From Halomarina salina (lineage in GTDB: Archaea; Halobacteriota; Halobacteria; Halobacteriales; Haloarculaceae): DNA of 64,000 bases. This document shows, piece after piece, positions 8,339-17,552 of this stretch. Where the stretch lies: contig NZ_JALLGW010000001.1 in the NCBI RefSeq assembly GCF_023074835.1, positions 1,302,001 to 1,366,000 on the forward strand, in the 5' to 3' direction. Numbering within the stretch: position 1 is the first letter of the stretch; each line of letters starts with the position of its first letter. The notes below the pieces were generated by a model. That model was not told where the DNA came from. It searched no databases and saw only the letters and a program-made list of their open reading frames with translations. Position numbers and translations under genes: made by a program.

Positions 8339-10255
8339 TCACTCGGGGTGGCAGAACGTCATCGCCTCGCGGACGGAGTTCCGGTCACCGATGATGGTGA
8401 TGCGGTCACCGTACTCGAGTTCGTAGTCGGCGTCGGGCACCTGCACGTCCCCGTCGCGCGCGACCAGCGCGATGAGACAGCCTCCCGGAAGCTCCGGCCC
8501 GACCTCCCGGACCGACCGGCCGACCAGCTCCTCGGAGGTGACCTCTATCTCCTGGACGTCGCCCGTCTCGCCGATACCGGAGGTCCACTTCGCCAGCGCG
8601 GGGCGTTCGATGAGGTTGTCGATGGACTGCGCGGTGGCGGTGGTGGGGGCGACGGTCCGGACCCCGAGGTCCTCGAACGCGTCGACGTTGTTCGCGTTGT
8701 TCACGCGCGAGATGACCGTCTCGACGTCGAACCGCGAACTGGCGAGCTGGGCGACCAGCAGGTTCACGTCGTCGTCGCCGGTCGCGGCGACGAGCGTGGT
8801 GGCCTTCCCGGCCCCCGCCGACTGTAGCACGTCGATGTCCGTGCCGTCACCCTGGAGCACCGTGTGGCCCTCGTTGCGGGCGATTTCGAGCATCTCGACG
8901 TCCTCTTCGACGATGACGACGTTCTCTCCACGGTCTTCGAGGCGGTCCGCGAGCGCACGGCCCACGGTACCGGATCCGATGATGATTGCACGCATTGGTA
9001 TGATATCGAGGTATTCGGCGATGTAGCGGGCGAGGCCGGCCTCGAACACGACCGTCGCCATGATGACCAGGAAGACGGTGCCGACGAGCAGCGTGGCGGC
9101 CGCGTCGAGCTGTGCCGCTTCGGCCGCGGTGCCCGCGATGTCGCCGGCTCTGATGCCCTCCGCCTCCGCTCGCAGTTCGACCGCGAACAGCGTCGCCACG
9201 GACGCCGGGATGATACCGCGCGGGCCGACGAAGCTCATGAACAGCTTCTCGCCCGTCGTGAATCGTTGACCGACGGTCGAGACGAACACGAGCAGCGGCC
9301 GGATGACGAGCGCGACGACGGCGACGACGACGAGTCCGCCGATGCCGAGGTCGATGACCTCCTGTGGCTGGAGCAACGCGGCCAGCGCGATGAACACGAA
9401 CGACAGGACGATGAGCGTCACGTCGCCCTTGAAGTCGGTGATGTCCTCCTCGTAGGGCAGGTCGACGTTGCCGAGCAGGATACCCGCGGTGGCGACGGCG
9501 GGCAGTCCGGCCTCGGTGGCGAAGTAGTCCGCCGCCCCGTAGGCGACGAGCGCGCCCGCCAGAACGAGCAGCCGGGCGTTCTGCGGGGCGTTCTGGGGCG
9601 AGAGGTCGACGTACCGGATGGCGTAGTACAGCACCCCGGCGACGAAGACGCCGACCAGCATGCCGATGCCGAGCCGTTCGACGAACCCGGCGACGATGCC
9701 CCCTTCGCTGGCGTGCCCGATGACCACCTCGAAGACGACGATGGCGATGATGGCCGCCGTGACGTCGTTGACGATGCCCTCCGTCTCCAGGGCCGCCTCG
9801 ACGCGGTCGCGGGCCGGGACGACCTCCAGGATGGGCGCGATGACCGTCGGCCCGGTGGCGACGAGCAACGCACCGATGAGGAACGAGATGTCCCACGCCG
9901 CGTCGAGTGCGTATCTCACGACGATGGCCGTCCCGACGAGCGCGATGACCGCGCCGACGGTGACGAGTCTGATGGTCTCGCGCGGCGCCTCCCGGAGTTT
10001 GTCGATCTTGAGGTGGAACGCCCCCTCGAAGACGATGATGGCGACCGACAGGCCGACGATGGCCGACAGGCCCTCGCCGAACGTCGCCTGCGAGACGATG
10101 GGTTCCTCGAGGACGAACCCCGAGATGGGTCCGAGTATCAGCCCCGCGACGATGAGGAAGATGATACTCGGGATACGGAAGCGGTCGCCGAGCACTTGCG
10201 AGACGACGCCGAGTGCGATGATACCGGCGACGAGAGGGATGAGTTCACTGGCCAC
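8339..10255 (-). CDS. CPA1-type cation:proton antiporter with C-terminal RCK (TrkA-N/TrkA-C) domains
   Basis: The first about 400 residues are 12-13 membrane helices of the NhaP/CPA1 class, including VGPRGIIPASVATLFAVEL near the end of the membrane part. They are followed by a Rossmann TrkA-N domain (IIGSGTVGRALADRLEDRG) and a TrkA-C domain ending at the C-terminus. Such proteins exchange Na+ or K+ for protons. The RCK part senses nucleotide or ion state. I start at the GTG at 10255 (VASELIPLVAGIIALG, 638 residues), because an upstream in-frame ATG at 10360 would add 35 Arg-rich residues unlike a membrane protein N-terminus. No partner subunits are nearby. Confidence 0.9.
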   Translation of the reverse strand: MASELIPLVAGIIALGVVSQVLGDRFRIPSIIFLIVAGLILGPISGFVLEEPIVSQATFGEGLSAIVGLSVAIIVFEGAFHLKIDKLREAPRETIRLVTVGAVIALVGTAIVVRYALDAAWDISFLIGALLVATGPTVIAPILEVVPARDRVEAALETEGIVNDVTAAIIAIVVFEVVIGHASEGGIVAGFVERLGIGMLVGVFVAGVLYYAIRYVDLSPQNAPQNARLLVLAGALVAYGAADYFATEAGLPAVATAGILLGNVDLPYEEDITDFKGDVTLIVLSFVFIALAALLQPQEVIDLGIGGLVVVAVVALVIRPLLVFVSTVGQRFTTGEKLFMSFVGPRGIIPASVATLFAVELRAEAEGIRAGDIAGTAAEAAQLDAAATLLVGTVFLVIMATVVFEAGLARYIAEYLDIIPMRAIIIGSGTVGRALADRLEDRGENVVIVEEDVEMLEIARNEGHTVLQGDGTDIDVLQSAGAGKATTLVAATGDDDVNLLVAQLASSRFDVETVISRVNNANNVDAFEDLGVRTVAPTTATAQSIDNLIERPALAKWTSGIGETGDVQEIEVTSEELVGRSVREVGPELPGGCLIALVARDGDVQVPDADYELEYGDRITIIGDRNSVREAMTFCHPE

Positions 10256-10522
10256 TGTTGCGGGTCCTCGCCGGGGACGTGGGGCGCGACTACTAAACTC
10301 CCACCGGTTCCGTCGAGCGATTTCGACCCACTGCCGACGACAGAGTGGTCGAACGTCCACCGACAGTACGGACTGCCCCCGTTCTGTCGTCCCATCGCCC
10401 GTGAAATATCCCCTCGAACAGTCGACTCGTTGGCATGCTCCTCACGGGGCGTTCCACTTCCCGCTCGGTTGTACGAGGGTCTCACTCGCTCCGTCCGTGA
10501 CTGGCGGTCACGAGAGGTACGG

Positions 10523-11434
10523 TCACTCCTCGCGCTGGTCCAGGTAGACCAACACACCGTCGACGTTGAGTCGCGTCTCCAGTTCCGACTGCTCCTCGCC
10601 CCACAGGTCGGCCGTGTCGGCCCGTTCGACGAAGTGGTCCGCGACCGCGTCGTCGTCGTCGAGGCGTTCGCGGGCCGCGCGAATCGACTCGACCCACGCC
10701 TCGATGGTCTCGGCGTACTCGTCGAGGCGGTCGGCCGTCGGTGCGGGGCCGAAGTGACCGTAGAGGAGCGTCTCGGGGTCGATGTCGCGGATGGTCTCGA
10801 CGTCCGCGAGCACCTGTTCGAGGTCGAAGTTGACGGGCGGACTCGTCGGCTGGACCTCGTCGCGACTCGGGGCGTAGATGCCCGCCGCGTCGGCGGTGAA
10901 CACCGCGTCGTTGGTCGGGTCGTGGTAGACGACCTGGTGTGGGGCGTGACCCGGTGCGTGGTGGACGCGGAGTTCGTGGTCGCCGAGGTCGACCACGTCG
11001 CCGTCGGTGACGACGGTCAGTCGCTCCTCGTCGATGGGGAGCGGGTCGGCGTAGTGCTGCCAGCGCGCGCCGACGACCTGTTTCGTCCCCGCGACGAGGC
11101 GCTCGGGGTCGGCGAGGTGCCGTGCGCCGCGTTCGTGGACGGTGACGGTCGCGTTCTCGCACTCGCGAGCGAGGTAGCCCGCGCCGCCCGCGTGGTCGAG
11201 GTGGACGTGCGTCACCGCGATTACGGCGAGGTCCTCCGGGGCGATGCCCACCTCGGCCATCGCGTCGAATATCAGCTCGCGGTTCGCGCCGGTGCCGGGG
11301 TCGACGACGGCCGGGCGCTCCGCGTCGAGGATGTAGACGCTGCCGTACTCGGGCGTCCCGTACAGTCCCACGTCGACGTAGTAGAGGTCCTCACAGCCGC
11401 CCGTCTCGACTTCGCGGAGGTCGCCGATTGCCAT
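10523..11434 (-). CDS. MBL-fold metallo-hydrolase
   Basis: A 303-residue metallo-beta-lactamase-fold protein. The zinc-binding HxHxDH motif is THVHLDHAGG at residues 75-84 (His76, His78, Asp80, His81). Further ligands are in HHAPGHAPHQVV, FTADAAG and LLYGHFGPAP. The C-terminal 70 residues are helical and acidic. This layout resembles glyoxalase-II-like and other thiolester or ester hydrolases, but the substrate cannot be told. A TATA-like ACTTTTCAC lies about 27 bases before the ATG in the gene's direction, supporting a leaderless mRNA. It is separated from serS by a 640-base repeat-rich gap. Confidence 0.85.
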   Translation of the reverse strand: MAIGDLREVETGGCEDLYYVDVGLYGTPEYGSVYILDAERPAVVDPGTGANRELIFDAMAEVGIAPEDLAVIAVTHVHLDHAGGAGYLARECENATVTVHERGARHLADPERLVAGTKQVVGARWQHYADPLPIDEERLTVVTDGDVVDLGDHELRVHHAPGHAPHQVVYHDPTNDAVFTADAAGIYAPSRDEVQPTSPPVNFDLEQVLADVETIRDIDPETLLYGHFGPAPTADRLDEYAETIEAWVESIRAARERLDDDDAVADHFVERADTADLWGEEQSELETRLNVDGVLVYLDQREE

Positions 11435-11523
11435 ACGTGGGTCTTGCTTGTGGCCGTGAAAAGTCAGTCGCCTCTAGCAGTGTGGGTCATCACTGGTCGA
11501 GTCGTTTTCGACGGCAACGCTGT

Positions 11524-11967
11524 GACTACCTCGAAAGCCCTCAACGGGAGGACTCGCGCGCCCCACGCTGCGCGCGCTCCCTCGCCATGCTCGGTCGCGT
11601 GCTTGCGGGGTCGGGCATAGTCCTCCCGGTTCGCCCTTTCAGTCCACCAGGGCCAGCACCGCGCCTACCGTTCCCGTCGGCCGCGCCTGAACGCGCGGCC
11701 AGCCGTGGTGCTGGGCCGGGAGCACGTCCGCGAACGAAGTGAGCGGCGTGCGACCCGGGGAAGGGCAGGGCTGCCGTGTCCGGGTGTTCCCGCGAGCGAA
11801 GCGAGGGGGAACTCGCTGGACGAGTGGAACGAGTCCAGCGTGGGACTGAAAGGGGCCGGCGTCTCGACGCTGGCGCGGACGGGTGAGCACCGCAGGGAGC
11901 GAAGCGACCGAGGAGCGCGCCCGCCGCACCGAGTCGAGATGCCGGGGGCTTTCGAGTTGTTCGCAAC
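11524..11967. repeat. Compound inverted-repeat cassette with CTCGAAAG ends
   Basis: The gap between the MBL gene and serS holds no gene but three hairpin-forming units in a row. Unit 1: box GACTACCTCGAAAGCCC (11524-11540), arm CGGGAGGACT (11545-11554) pairing with AGTCCTCCCG (11619-11628). Unit 2: GCCCTTTCAGTCCAC (11633-11647) against GTGGGACTGAAAGGGGC (11840-11856). Unit 3: CCGGCGTCTCGAC (11856-11868) against GTCGAGATGCCGG (11933-11945, one G-T pair), closed by the outer box CTTTCGAGTTGTTCGCAAC (11949-11967). GCGAGCGAAGCGAG-type short palindromes fill the interior. The same boxes recur at 42.1 kb and 49.5 kb. Codon-like periodicity is absent. Confidence 0.7.
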
Positions 11968-12073
11968 CACTCCGTGTAGAGCGCCACCCGAACGACCGAC
12001 ACGCGCTCCAGACACTGCTAGTCCCGACCACGGATGCGACACGCCTTTTGCCGGACCGGCAGAACCCGAGACT

Positions 12074-13456
12074 ATGCTCAGCAGACAGTTCGTCCGGGAG
12101 AACCCCGACGTGGTCCGCGAGGCGCTCCAGAACAAGGGCGTCGACGACGTGGACCTCGACCACGTCCTGACGGTCGACGAGGAGTGGCGAGAGCTCAAGG
12201 CGCGCGGCGACGACCTGCGCCACGAGCGCAACGAGGTGAGCCAGCGCATCGGCGAACTCAAACGCGAGGGCGACGACGAGGCCGCCCAGGAGGCCATCGA
12301 CCGGTCGAGCACGCTGAAAGACGAACTGGAGACCGTCGAGGACCGCGCCGACGAACTGGAGGGCGAACTGGAGGCGGCACTCCTCGAACTACCGATGATT
12401 CCGGACGACTCGGTGCCCGTGGGGGCGACCGAGGAGGAGAACGTCGAGCGCCGACGCGAGGGGTTCGACGACCTGCGCGCGGTGCCCGACGACGTGGTCC
12501 CCCACTACGACGTCGGCGAGGACCTCGACATCCTCGACTTCGACCGCGGCGCGAAGGTGACCGGCGGCGGCTTCTACTTCTGCAAGGGCGACGGCGCGCG
12601 CCTCGAACACGCCCTCGTCCAGTTCTTCCTCGACGTCCACCGCGAGCAGGGCTACGTGGACGTGTTCCCGCCGGTCCCGGTCAACTCGCGGTCGATGACC
12701 GGGACGGGCCAGTTCCCGAAGTTCGTCGACGACGCCTACCGCCTCGGCGAGGCGAACACCGAGGCGTACGACGACTCGGACCTCTGGCTCTGCCCCACCG
12801 CGGAGGTGTCGGTGACGAACATGTACCGCGACGAGATACTGCTGGACGACGACCTGCCCCTCAAACACCAGGCGTACTCGCCGAACTTCCGGCGGGAGGC
12901 GGGCGAACACGGGACCGAGACCAGAGGAATCGTCCGCGTCCACCAGTTCAACAAGGTCGAGATGGTGCAGTTCGTCCGGCCCGACGAGAGCTACGAGCGC
13001 TTCGAGGAACTGCTCGACGACGCCGAGGAGGTGCTCCGACGACTGGACCTGCCCTACCGTATCCTGGAGATGTGTACGGGCGACCTCGGGTTCACGCAGT
13101 CGAAGAAGTACGACATCGAGGTGTGGGCACCCGCGAACGACGAGGACGACGGCCCCGAGGAGGGCGGCCGGTGGCTCGAGGTCTCGTCGGTGTCGAACTT
13201 CGAGGACTTTCAAGCGCGTCGTGCGGGCATCCAGTACCGCCCCGAACGCCACGAGAGCGCCGAGTACCTCCACACGCTCAACGGGTCGGGGCTGGCCCTG
13301 CCGCGCGTGATGGTCGCCATCCTGGAGTACTACCAGAACGACGACGGCACGGTGACGGTTCCCGAAGCGCTCCGGCCGTACATGGGCGGCCAGGAGGTCA
13401 TCGAGGGCCACGAACCGGTCGGCGAGAGCGCGCTGGGCAGCGGCGAACGCGAGTAG
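12074..13456 (+). CDS. serS: Seryl-tRNA synthetase
   Basis: A 460-residue class II aminoacyl-tRNA synthetase charging tRNA-Ser. The N-terminal about 110 residues form the tRNA-binding coiled-coil arm (rich in E, R and L from residue 35). Motif 2 is FRREAGEHGTETRGIVRVHQ and motif 3 is GSGLALPRVMVAILEYY. Length is close to the bacterial/haloarchaeal type, not the rare methanogen type. The ATG at 12074 is preferred over in-frame upstream codons, because those lie in the repeat cassette and a TATA-like CTTTTGCC is centred about 27 bases upstream. The same gene is followed by a small conserved unknown gene. Confidence 0.96.
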   Translation: MLSRQFVRENPDVVREALQNKGVDDVDLDHVLTVDEEWRELKARGDDLRHERNEVSQRIGELKREGDDEAAQEAIDRSSTLKDELETVEDRADELEGELEAALLELPMIPDDSVPVGATEEENVERRREGFDDLRAVPDDVVPHYDVGEDLDILDFDRGAKVTGGGFYFCKGDGARLEHALVQFFLDVHREQGYVDVFPPVPVNSRSMTGTGQFPKFVDDAYRLGEANTEAYDDSDLWLCPTAEVSVTNMYRDEILLDDDLPLKHQAYSPNFRREAGEHGTETRGIVRVHQFNKVEMVQFVRPDESYERFEELLDDAEEVLRRLDLPYRILEMCTGDLGFTQSKKYDIEVWAPANDEDDGPEEGGRWLEVSSVSNFEDFQARRAGIQYRPERHESAEYLHTLNGSGLALPRVMVAILEYYQNDDGTVTVPEALRPYMGGQEVIEGHEPVGESALGSGERE

Positions 13457-13598
13457 TCGAACGACGGTGCGCGGTCGTGAGGGGAGCGCTCCGGAGCGCA
13501 ACGTACCGCTATTACGAACGGTTAAGCGACGGACGGGGGAGCACTCCTCCAGCGACGTGACCGACTCCCGATGGTCGGTCGCCGCTGTGACTCCCACC

Positions 13599-14021
13599 AT
13601 GTCGACATCGCACGACGCGACGGCGGACGGGGAATCGGTGTACGTCGAGTACGTGCTCGGCGTCCGAATCGTCGAACTGGACCGGACGGCCCCGGACGGC
13701 CCGCGCTATCGCTTCGAGGCCCCACAGCACCAGGGCATCGCGTTCGAAACCTCCGAGATGGCGACGCTGTACGCCGACGTCTACTTCGACGTCAACGGGT
13801 TCGAGGAGGCCGGGACGGGCGACCGCGGGGTTCCGCCGGAGATAATTCAGGCCGGCCGGGATACGCTCGCGGCGTACATGCTCACCCAACCGTACGCCGA
13901 CACGAACTGGGTGGCGTCGTTCTACGGCGTGAAACCCGAGCGCGTCGACCGGTACGTCTCGTGGGTCCGGGAGCGCGCCGAGGAGATCCGCACCGGCGCT
14001 GCCGAGCGGGGGATGGAGTAA
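13599..14021 (+). CDS. Conserved acidic protein of unknown function
   Basis: A 140-residue soluble protein. The first half looks like a beta-rich domain (YVEYVLGVRIVELDRTAP, then FEAPQHQGIAFETSEMATLY). The second half is helical (PPEIIQAGRDTLAAYMLTQP, WVASFYGVKPERVDRYVSWV). No catalytic motif is visible and I do not recognise a named family. A TATA-like GGTTAAG near 13519-13526 would give a leader of about 50 bases. That leader contains a GACCGAC/GTCGGTC hairpin (13561-13582 region) just before the ATG at 13599. Just upstream, 13486-13499 is a perfect palindrome, GCGCTCCGGAGCGC, possibly the end of the serS transcript. Confidence 0.6.
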   Translation: MSTSHDATADGESVYVEYVLGVRIVELDRTAPDGPRYRFEAPQHQGIAFETSEMATLYADVYFDVNGFEEAGTGDRGVPPEIIQAGRDTLAAYMLTQPYADTNWVASFYGVKPERVDRYVSWVRERAEEIRTGAAERGME

Positions 14022-14362
14022 CCCCCGACGTGGGGTGGCTTCGCCACGGAATCGCTTCACATCACGGTGGGTTCTGACCGGTTCGATACTCACCACCGCT
14101 GGATGCCGTTTTGCCGTCGTTCGTGACCTGTAGCCCTCCGTCTCTCCAAACCAGGTCGACCACCTGTTGTGCGCCCATCGTCCGCACCGAACTCGTCCGA
14201 GACCGTCCGCTGGATGCGGGTTCGACGTACTCGACGCTCTCCGAAACTGACCAGTTGGGGAACGTAGCCCAACGTCGTCTCCGGTCGGAGTCGGAGCGAT
14301 TCGTGCAGCGCTATATCCCCATTACAAATCTACTTTTACCGAATCTGCGGGGGTCCACGTGC
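14022..14362. other. 341-base intergenic region with two hairpins and a promoter
   Basis: Directly after the stop at 14021 come two short hairpins, CCCC/GGGG around 14022-14034 and GTGGC-TTC-GCCAC at 14035-14047, which may end the upstream transcript. The right end is AT-rich and holds the promoter of the PhoX-like gene (TACTTTTACC at 14331-14340, centred about 28 bases before its ATG). In between I see no convincing gene. A 38-codon minus-strand frame (14062-14178, starting MGAQQVVDLVWRDGG) reads like protein but has mixed third-position bases, so I do not call it. Confidence 0.4.
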
Positions 14363-16549
14363 ATGGTCGAGTTCACTCGACGGAACCTGATGAAGACGTC
14401 AGTCGCGGCCTCGCTCGGGGCGAGCGTGGTCGGGGCGGCGCACGCACAGTCGGACGAGGACGTGGACACCCCTCACGCACCCATCGTCAAGGACGGGACG
14501 CTGGAGCGGTTCGCGTGGACGGCACTCGGGGCGGAGGTCACCGGGCCGGAGGTGACGAAGAGCGGATCGCTGTTCTTCAGCGTCCAGCACCCGAGCCGGG
14601 GGAACCCGGCCCCGTTCAACAAGGGCGGTATCGGCTACGTGAGCGGCTACGACTTCACCGAGGACAGCGAGTTCGACACGGTCGGCATCCCGAACACGAA
14701 GGAGAAGCAGGGCCAGGTGCGGGTCGGCAGCGGCGAGTTCACCGTCCTCGCACAGGAGGGCGACAACATCGGGGACGACCACGACCTCGGCTACCCGGTC
14801 ACGCCCGACGGCCTCTCGGTCAGCGAGTACGAGGGCTCGCGGTACGGCAACTTCGGCTACAACCCGGACTGCAACCGGTTCGTCCCGACGAACGACGAGG
14901 AGACGGAGGGCTACCTGTTCACCAACTTCGAGCAGAGCCCCGGCGACGTCTCCCAGATTCCCGTCTCGCGTGACGACGACGGCGAGTGGTCGGCGGACAT
15001 GGAGAACGCCCAGAACCTCTCCGACACCGACGCCCTCCGCGAACTCGGCGGGACCCGCATCAACTGCTACGGCGACACCAGCCCGTGGAACACCTACCTC
15101 TCCGCCGAGGAGGAGTACTCCCACACGCGGGTCGGCCCGTACGTCAAGACCAGCGAGTTCGGCGAGAACGAGGGGCCGAACCAGCGCGGCGGAGCGCAGT
15201 TCTACAACCGCCCGAACCCGACCGGCATCGCCGCGGCCGTCTCGGAGTACTACGGCGAGGACGCGTGGTACCCGCAGGGCACCTTCGCGCTGGCGGGCCT
15301 CGAACTGCAGGCGTACTACCTGGGCGCGGCGGCGGTCGGGCAGGGCGACGACGCGACGCCCATCGAGGGGCCGTACCCCAACCCGTACCGCTACGGCTAC
15401 ATCGTCGACTTCCGGGACTCCGACACCGAGGAGCCGGAGGCGACGAAGTATTACTGCATGGGTCGGGCCGCGTGGGAGTGCCCGGACTTCCAGGCCGACG
15501 GGCAGACCGTCTACCTCTCCTCCGACGGCGAGAACAAGGGGCTGTACAAGTTCGTCGCCGACGAGCCGATTCCGAGCTACGACGACCCGATGGACGTCGA
15601 GGGGACGCTCCACGCCGCGAAGGTGACGAACCAGGACGCCGCCGCTGGCAAGCCGCCCGCCGAGGCCGACCTCGAACTGGAGTGGCTGGCGCTCAGCAGG
15701 GCGAGCAACCGCGAGGTCGCCGAGTGGATCGCCCAGTACGACGGTATCGACCAGGTCGACTACCTCGACTCCCACGCCGACACCGACTGGCGGGAGGACA
15801 TGGAGGCTGCCATCGAGGAGGCTGACCGAGAAGTGGTCGAGAACGGCAACGCCGACTACGTCTCGGACGAGGAGATTACGGAGTGGGCCGAACTGTGGAG
15901 CGAGGACCCCGAGTCGACGGTCGACGACCGTGGTCGCCCCGAACTCCGCAAGGTACCGTTCCTGGAGACCCGCGCCGCGGCCAAGGAGATCGGTGCGACC
16001 GTCGAGTTCCGCAAGAGCGAGGGCATCGACAGCAAGGACGACGCCGGTCCGGGCGACTACATCTACCTCGGCATCTCCGAGGTCAACACCGGGATGAGCG
16101 ACGACGTGGGCGACATCCAGGTCGACCGCGTCGACGGTGGCCTGGTCTACCGCGCCGTCATCGAGGAGGACTACGACATCTCCACGCTCGAACCGGTCAT
16201 CGTCGGCCCGGACGCGACCGACACGGCCGACGTGGCGAACAGCGCGCTCGTCAACGTCGACAACGTGTTCGTGATGAACGACGGCCGCGTGCTCTGCTGT
16301 GAGGACGCCGACCAGTTCGGCCGGTCGTACCCCAACGACTGCCTCTACGTCTACACGCCCGACGAGGCGACCGTCGACGAGGGCAGCGACGACGTGGACA
16401 ACGACGGTGACGGCCACGTCGACGAGGACGACGAGTCGATGCCCGGTCCGGCGAACGACGACCTGGACAACGACGGCGACGGCGCGGTCGACGAGGACGA
16501 CGAGTTCGGCTACGAGGGCGACGACGGCGAGGACGGAGACGAGGAGTGA
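14363..16549 (+). CDS. Tat-exported PhoX-like (DUF839) phosphatase-family protein with Asp-rich C-terminal repeats
   Basis: A 728-residue protein. The Tat signal TRRNLMKTSVAASLGASVVG is followed by AHA, a likely cleavage site. The body matches the PhoX/DUF839 beta-propeller. The segment NCYGDTSPWNTYLSAEE corresponds to the conserved PhoX site around the metal cluster. PhoX enzymes are Ca/Fe-dependent alkaline phosphatases, so the pst operon 13 kb away may act downstream, but activity is not proven by sequence. The last about 60 residues carry two near-identical DNDGDGxVDEDDE repeats (bases 16396-16434 and 16465-16503), like thrombospondin-type-3/EF-hand calcium loops. The ATG at 14363 fits the Tat signal and the promoter spacing. 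Confidence 0.8.
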   Translation: MVEFTRRNLMKTSVAASLGASVVGAAHAQSDEDVDTPHAPIVKDGTLERFAWTALGAEVTGPEVTKSGSLFFSVQHPSRGNPAPFNKGGIGYVSGYDFTEDSEFDTVGIPNTKEKQGQVRVGSGEFTVLAQEGDNIGDDHDLGYPVTPDGLSVSEYEGSRYGNFGYNPDCNRFVPTNDEETEGYLFTNFEQSPGDVSQIPVSRDDDGEWSADMENAQNLSDTDALRELGGTRINCYGDTSPWNTYLSAEEEYSHTRVGPYVKTSEFGENEGPNQRGGAQFYNRPNPTGIAAAVSEYYGEDAWYPQGTFALAGLELQAYYLGAAAVGQGDDATPIEGPYPNPYRYGYIVDFRDSDTEEPEATKYYCMGRAAWECPDFQADGQTVYLSSDGENKGLYKFVADEPIPSYDDPMDVEGTLHAAKVTNQDAAAGKPPAEADLELEWLALSRASNREVAEWIAQYDGIDQVDYLDSHADTDWREDMEAAIEEADREVVENGNADYVSDEEITEWAELWSEDPESTVDDRGRPELRKVPFLETRAAAKEIGATVEFRKSEGIDSKDDAGPGDYIYLGISEVNTGMSDDVGDIQVDRVDGGLVYRAVIEEDYDISTLEPVIVGPDATDTADVANSALVNVDNVFVMNDGRVLCCEDADQFGRSYPNDCLYVYTPDEATVDEGSDDVDNDGDGHVDEDDESMPGPANDDLDNDGDGAVDEDDEFGYEGDDGEDGDEE

Positions 16550-16722
16550 CGGCACTTCACTGAGCGATTCCCCCGCGGGCTTCCGGCTCCCGCGTCCCCG
16601 CGGTCTGCCACCCATCCTCCGTCTCTCTCCCGAGCCGACCCGACGGTGAGGAGCGACAGCACACCACAGCGACGCTGTCTGCAGGGGCCAGCGATTAGTG
16701 CGTGCCCGCTGTCGAACCGACG

Positions 16723-17508
16723 ATGAACGCAACCTCGACGGTGAAGGCCGTCGTCGGCGTCGCTCGGGACCGGAACCTGACGCTGCTCGCGGCGGGGTTC
16801 GCCTACTACGCATTCGCCTCGGCCATCCCGCTGGTCGTCCTGTTCCTGATTATCGGGTCGATAGTCGGCGGCGAGGCGTTCACCTCGTTCGTCATCGAGC
16901 AGGTGGGGTCGTTCCTCTCGGGGAGCGGCGAGGAGGTCGTCCAGCAGGCGCTGTCGAGCGGTGCCGGACGGACCGGTGCGGGCATCGTCGGGTTCCTCCT
17001 GGTGCTCTGGAGCGCCATCAAGGTCGTCCGCGGCCTCGACGTGGCGTTCGCGGAGATATACGCGACCACGGAGGACCCGTCGTTACTCGACCAGGTCAGG
17101 GACGGTATCGTCACCCTGGTCGGCGTCGTGTTCGCCATCGCGCTGATGGTCGCCGTGGGTGCCGTACTCCGTGGGGCGGCCCTGTCGATGCTCCCCTACC
17201 CGAACCTCGTCGGTGCGCTGGCGTTGCTCGCCGGACTCACCGTCGGGTTGCTCCCCATCTACTACGTGCTGCCGGAGACGGAGATGACGGTCCGACGGGC
17301 GCTTCCTGGCGCGGCGTTCGCCGCCGTAGGCTGGCTCGTCCTCCAGTTCGTCTTCCAGGCGTACCTCGCCGGGTCCGGGAAGTACGCCGCGTACGGGTTC
17401 CTCGGCGCGGTGTTGCTGTTCGTCACCTTCCTCTACTTCGCGGGTATCCTGCTGCTCGTCGGAACGACGCTCAACTACGTCCTCGGTCCGCGGCCGGTCC
17501 GGGCCTGA
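16723..17508 (+). CDS. YihY/BrkB-family membrane protein
   Basis: A 261-residue integral membrane protein with about six helices (for example AGFAYYAFASAIPLVVLFLI near residue 25 and FLGAVLLFVTFLYFAGILLL near the C-terminus). The pattern of paired helices with a conserved Y-x-LPE loop (IYYVLPETEMTVRRALPG) fits the YihY/UPF0761 family. That family was once called ribonuclease BN, which is not supported. Its function is unknown. The ATG at 16723 is chosen over a GTG at 16702, because a TATA-like GATTAG near 16693 places the transcript start at 16723. It converges with the formyltransferase gene. Confidence 0.85.
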   Translation: MNATSTVKAVVGVARDRNLTLLAAGFAYYAFASAIPLVVLFLIIGSIVGGEAFTSFVIEQVGSFLSGSGEEVVQQALSSGAGRTGAGIVGFLLVLWSAIKVVRGLDVAFAEIYATTEDPSLLDQVRDGIVTLVGVVFAIALMVAVGAVLRGAALSMLPYPNLVGALALLAGLTVGLLPIYYVLPETEMTVRRALPGAAFAAVGWLVLQFVFQAYLAGSGKYAAYGFLGAVLLFVTFLYFAGILLLVGTTLNYVLGPRPVRA

Positions 17509-17552
17509 GGCGACGGACGCAGTCCCGTCGCTGACCGACGCGCCCCGCCGAC

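Noticed and set aside
8864-11620. A 918-codon plus-strand open frame across the antiporter and MBL genes
   Set aside because: Its composition is Asp/Arg-dominated without motifs and it crosses two real genes and their gap, so it is a GC-bias artefact.
11740-11960. Repeated GCGAGCGAAGCGAG-like tracts as a CRISPR array
   Set aside because: The repeats are short, irregular and palindromic, spacers are not of constant length, and there are no cas genes.
13486-13499. GCGCTCCGGAGCGC palindrome as a restriction or recombination site
   Set aside because: A 14-base GC palindrome occurs easily at this base composition. A role in serS transcript termination is possible but not supported.
14062-14178. 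38-codon minus-strand frame starting MGAQQVVDLVW
   Set aside because: It reads like protein, but third positions are mixed, there is no promoter or ribosome site, and it overlaps nothing conserved that I know.
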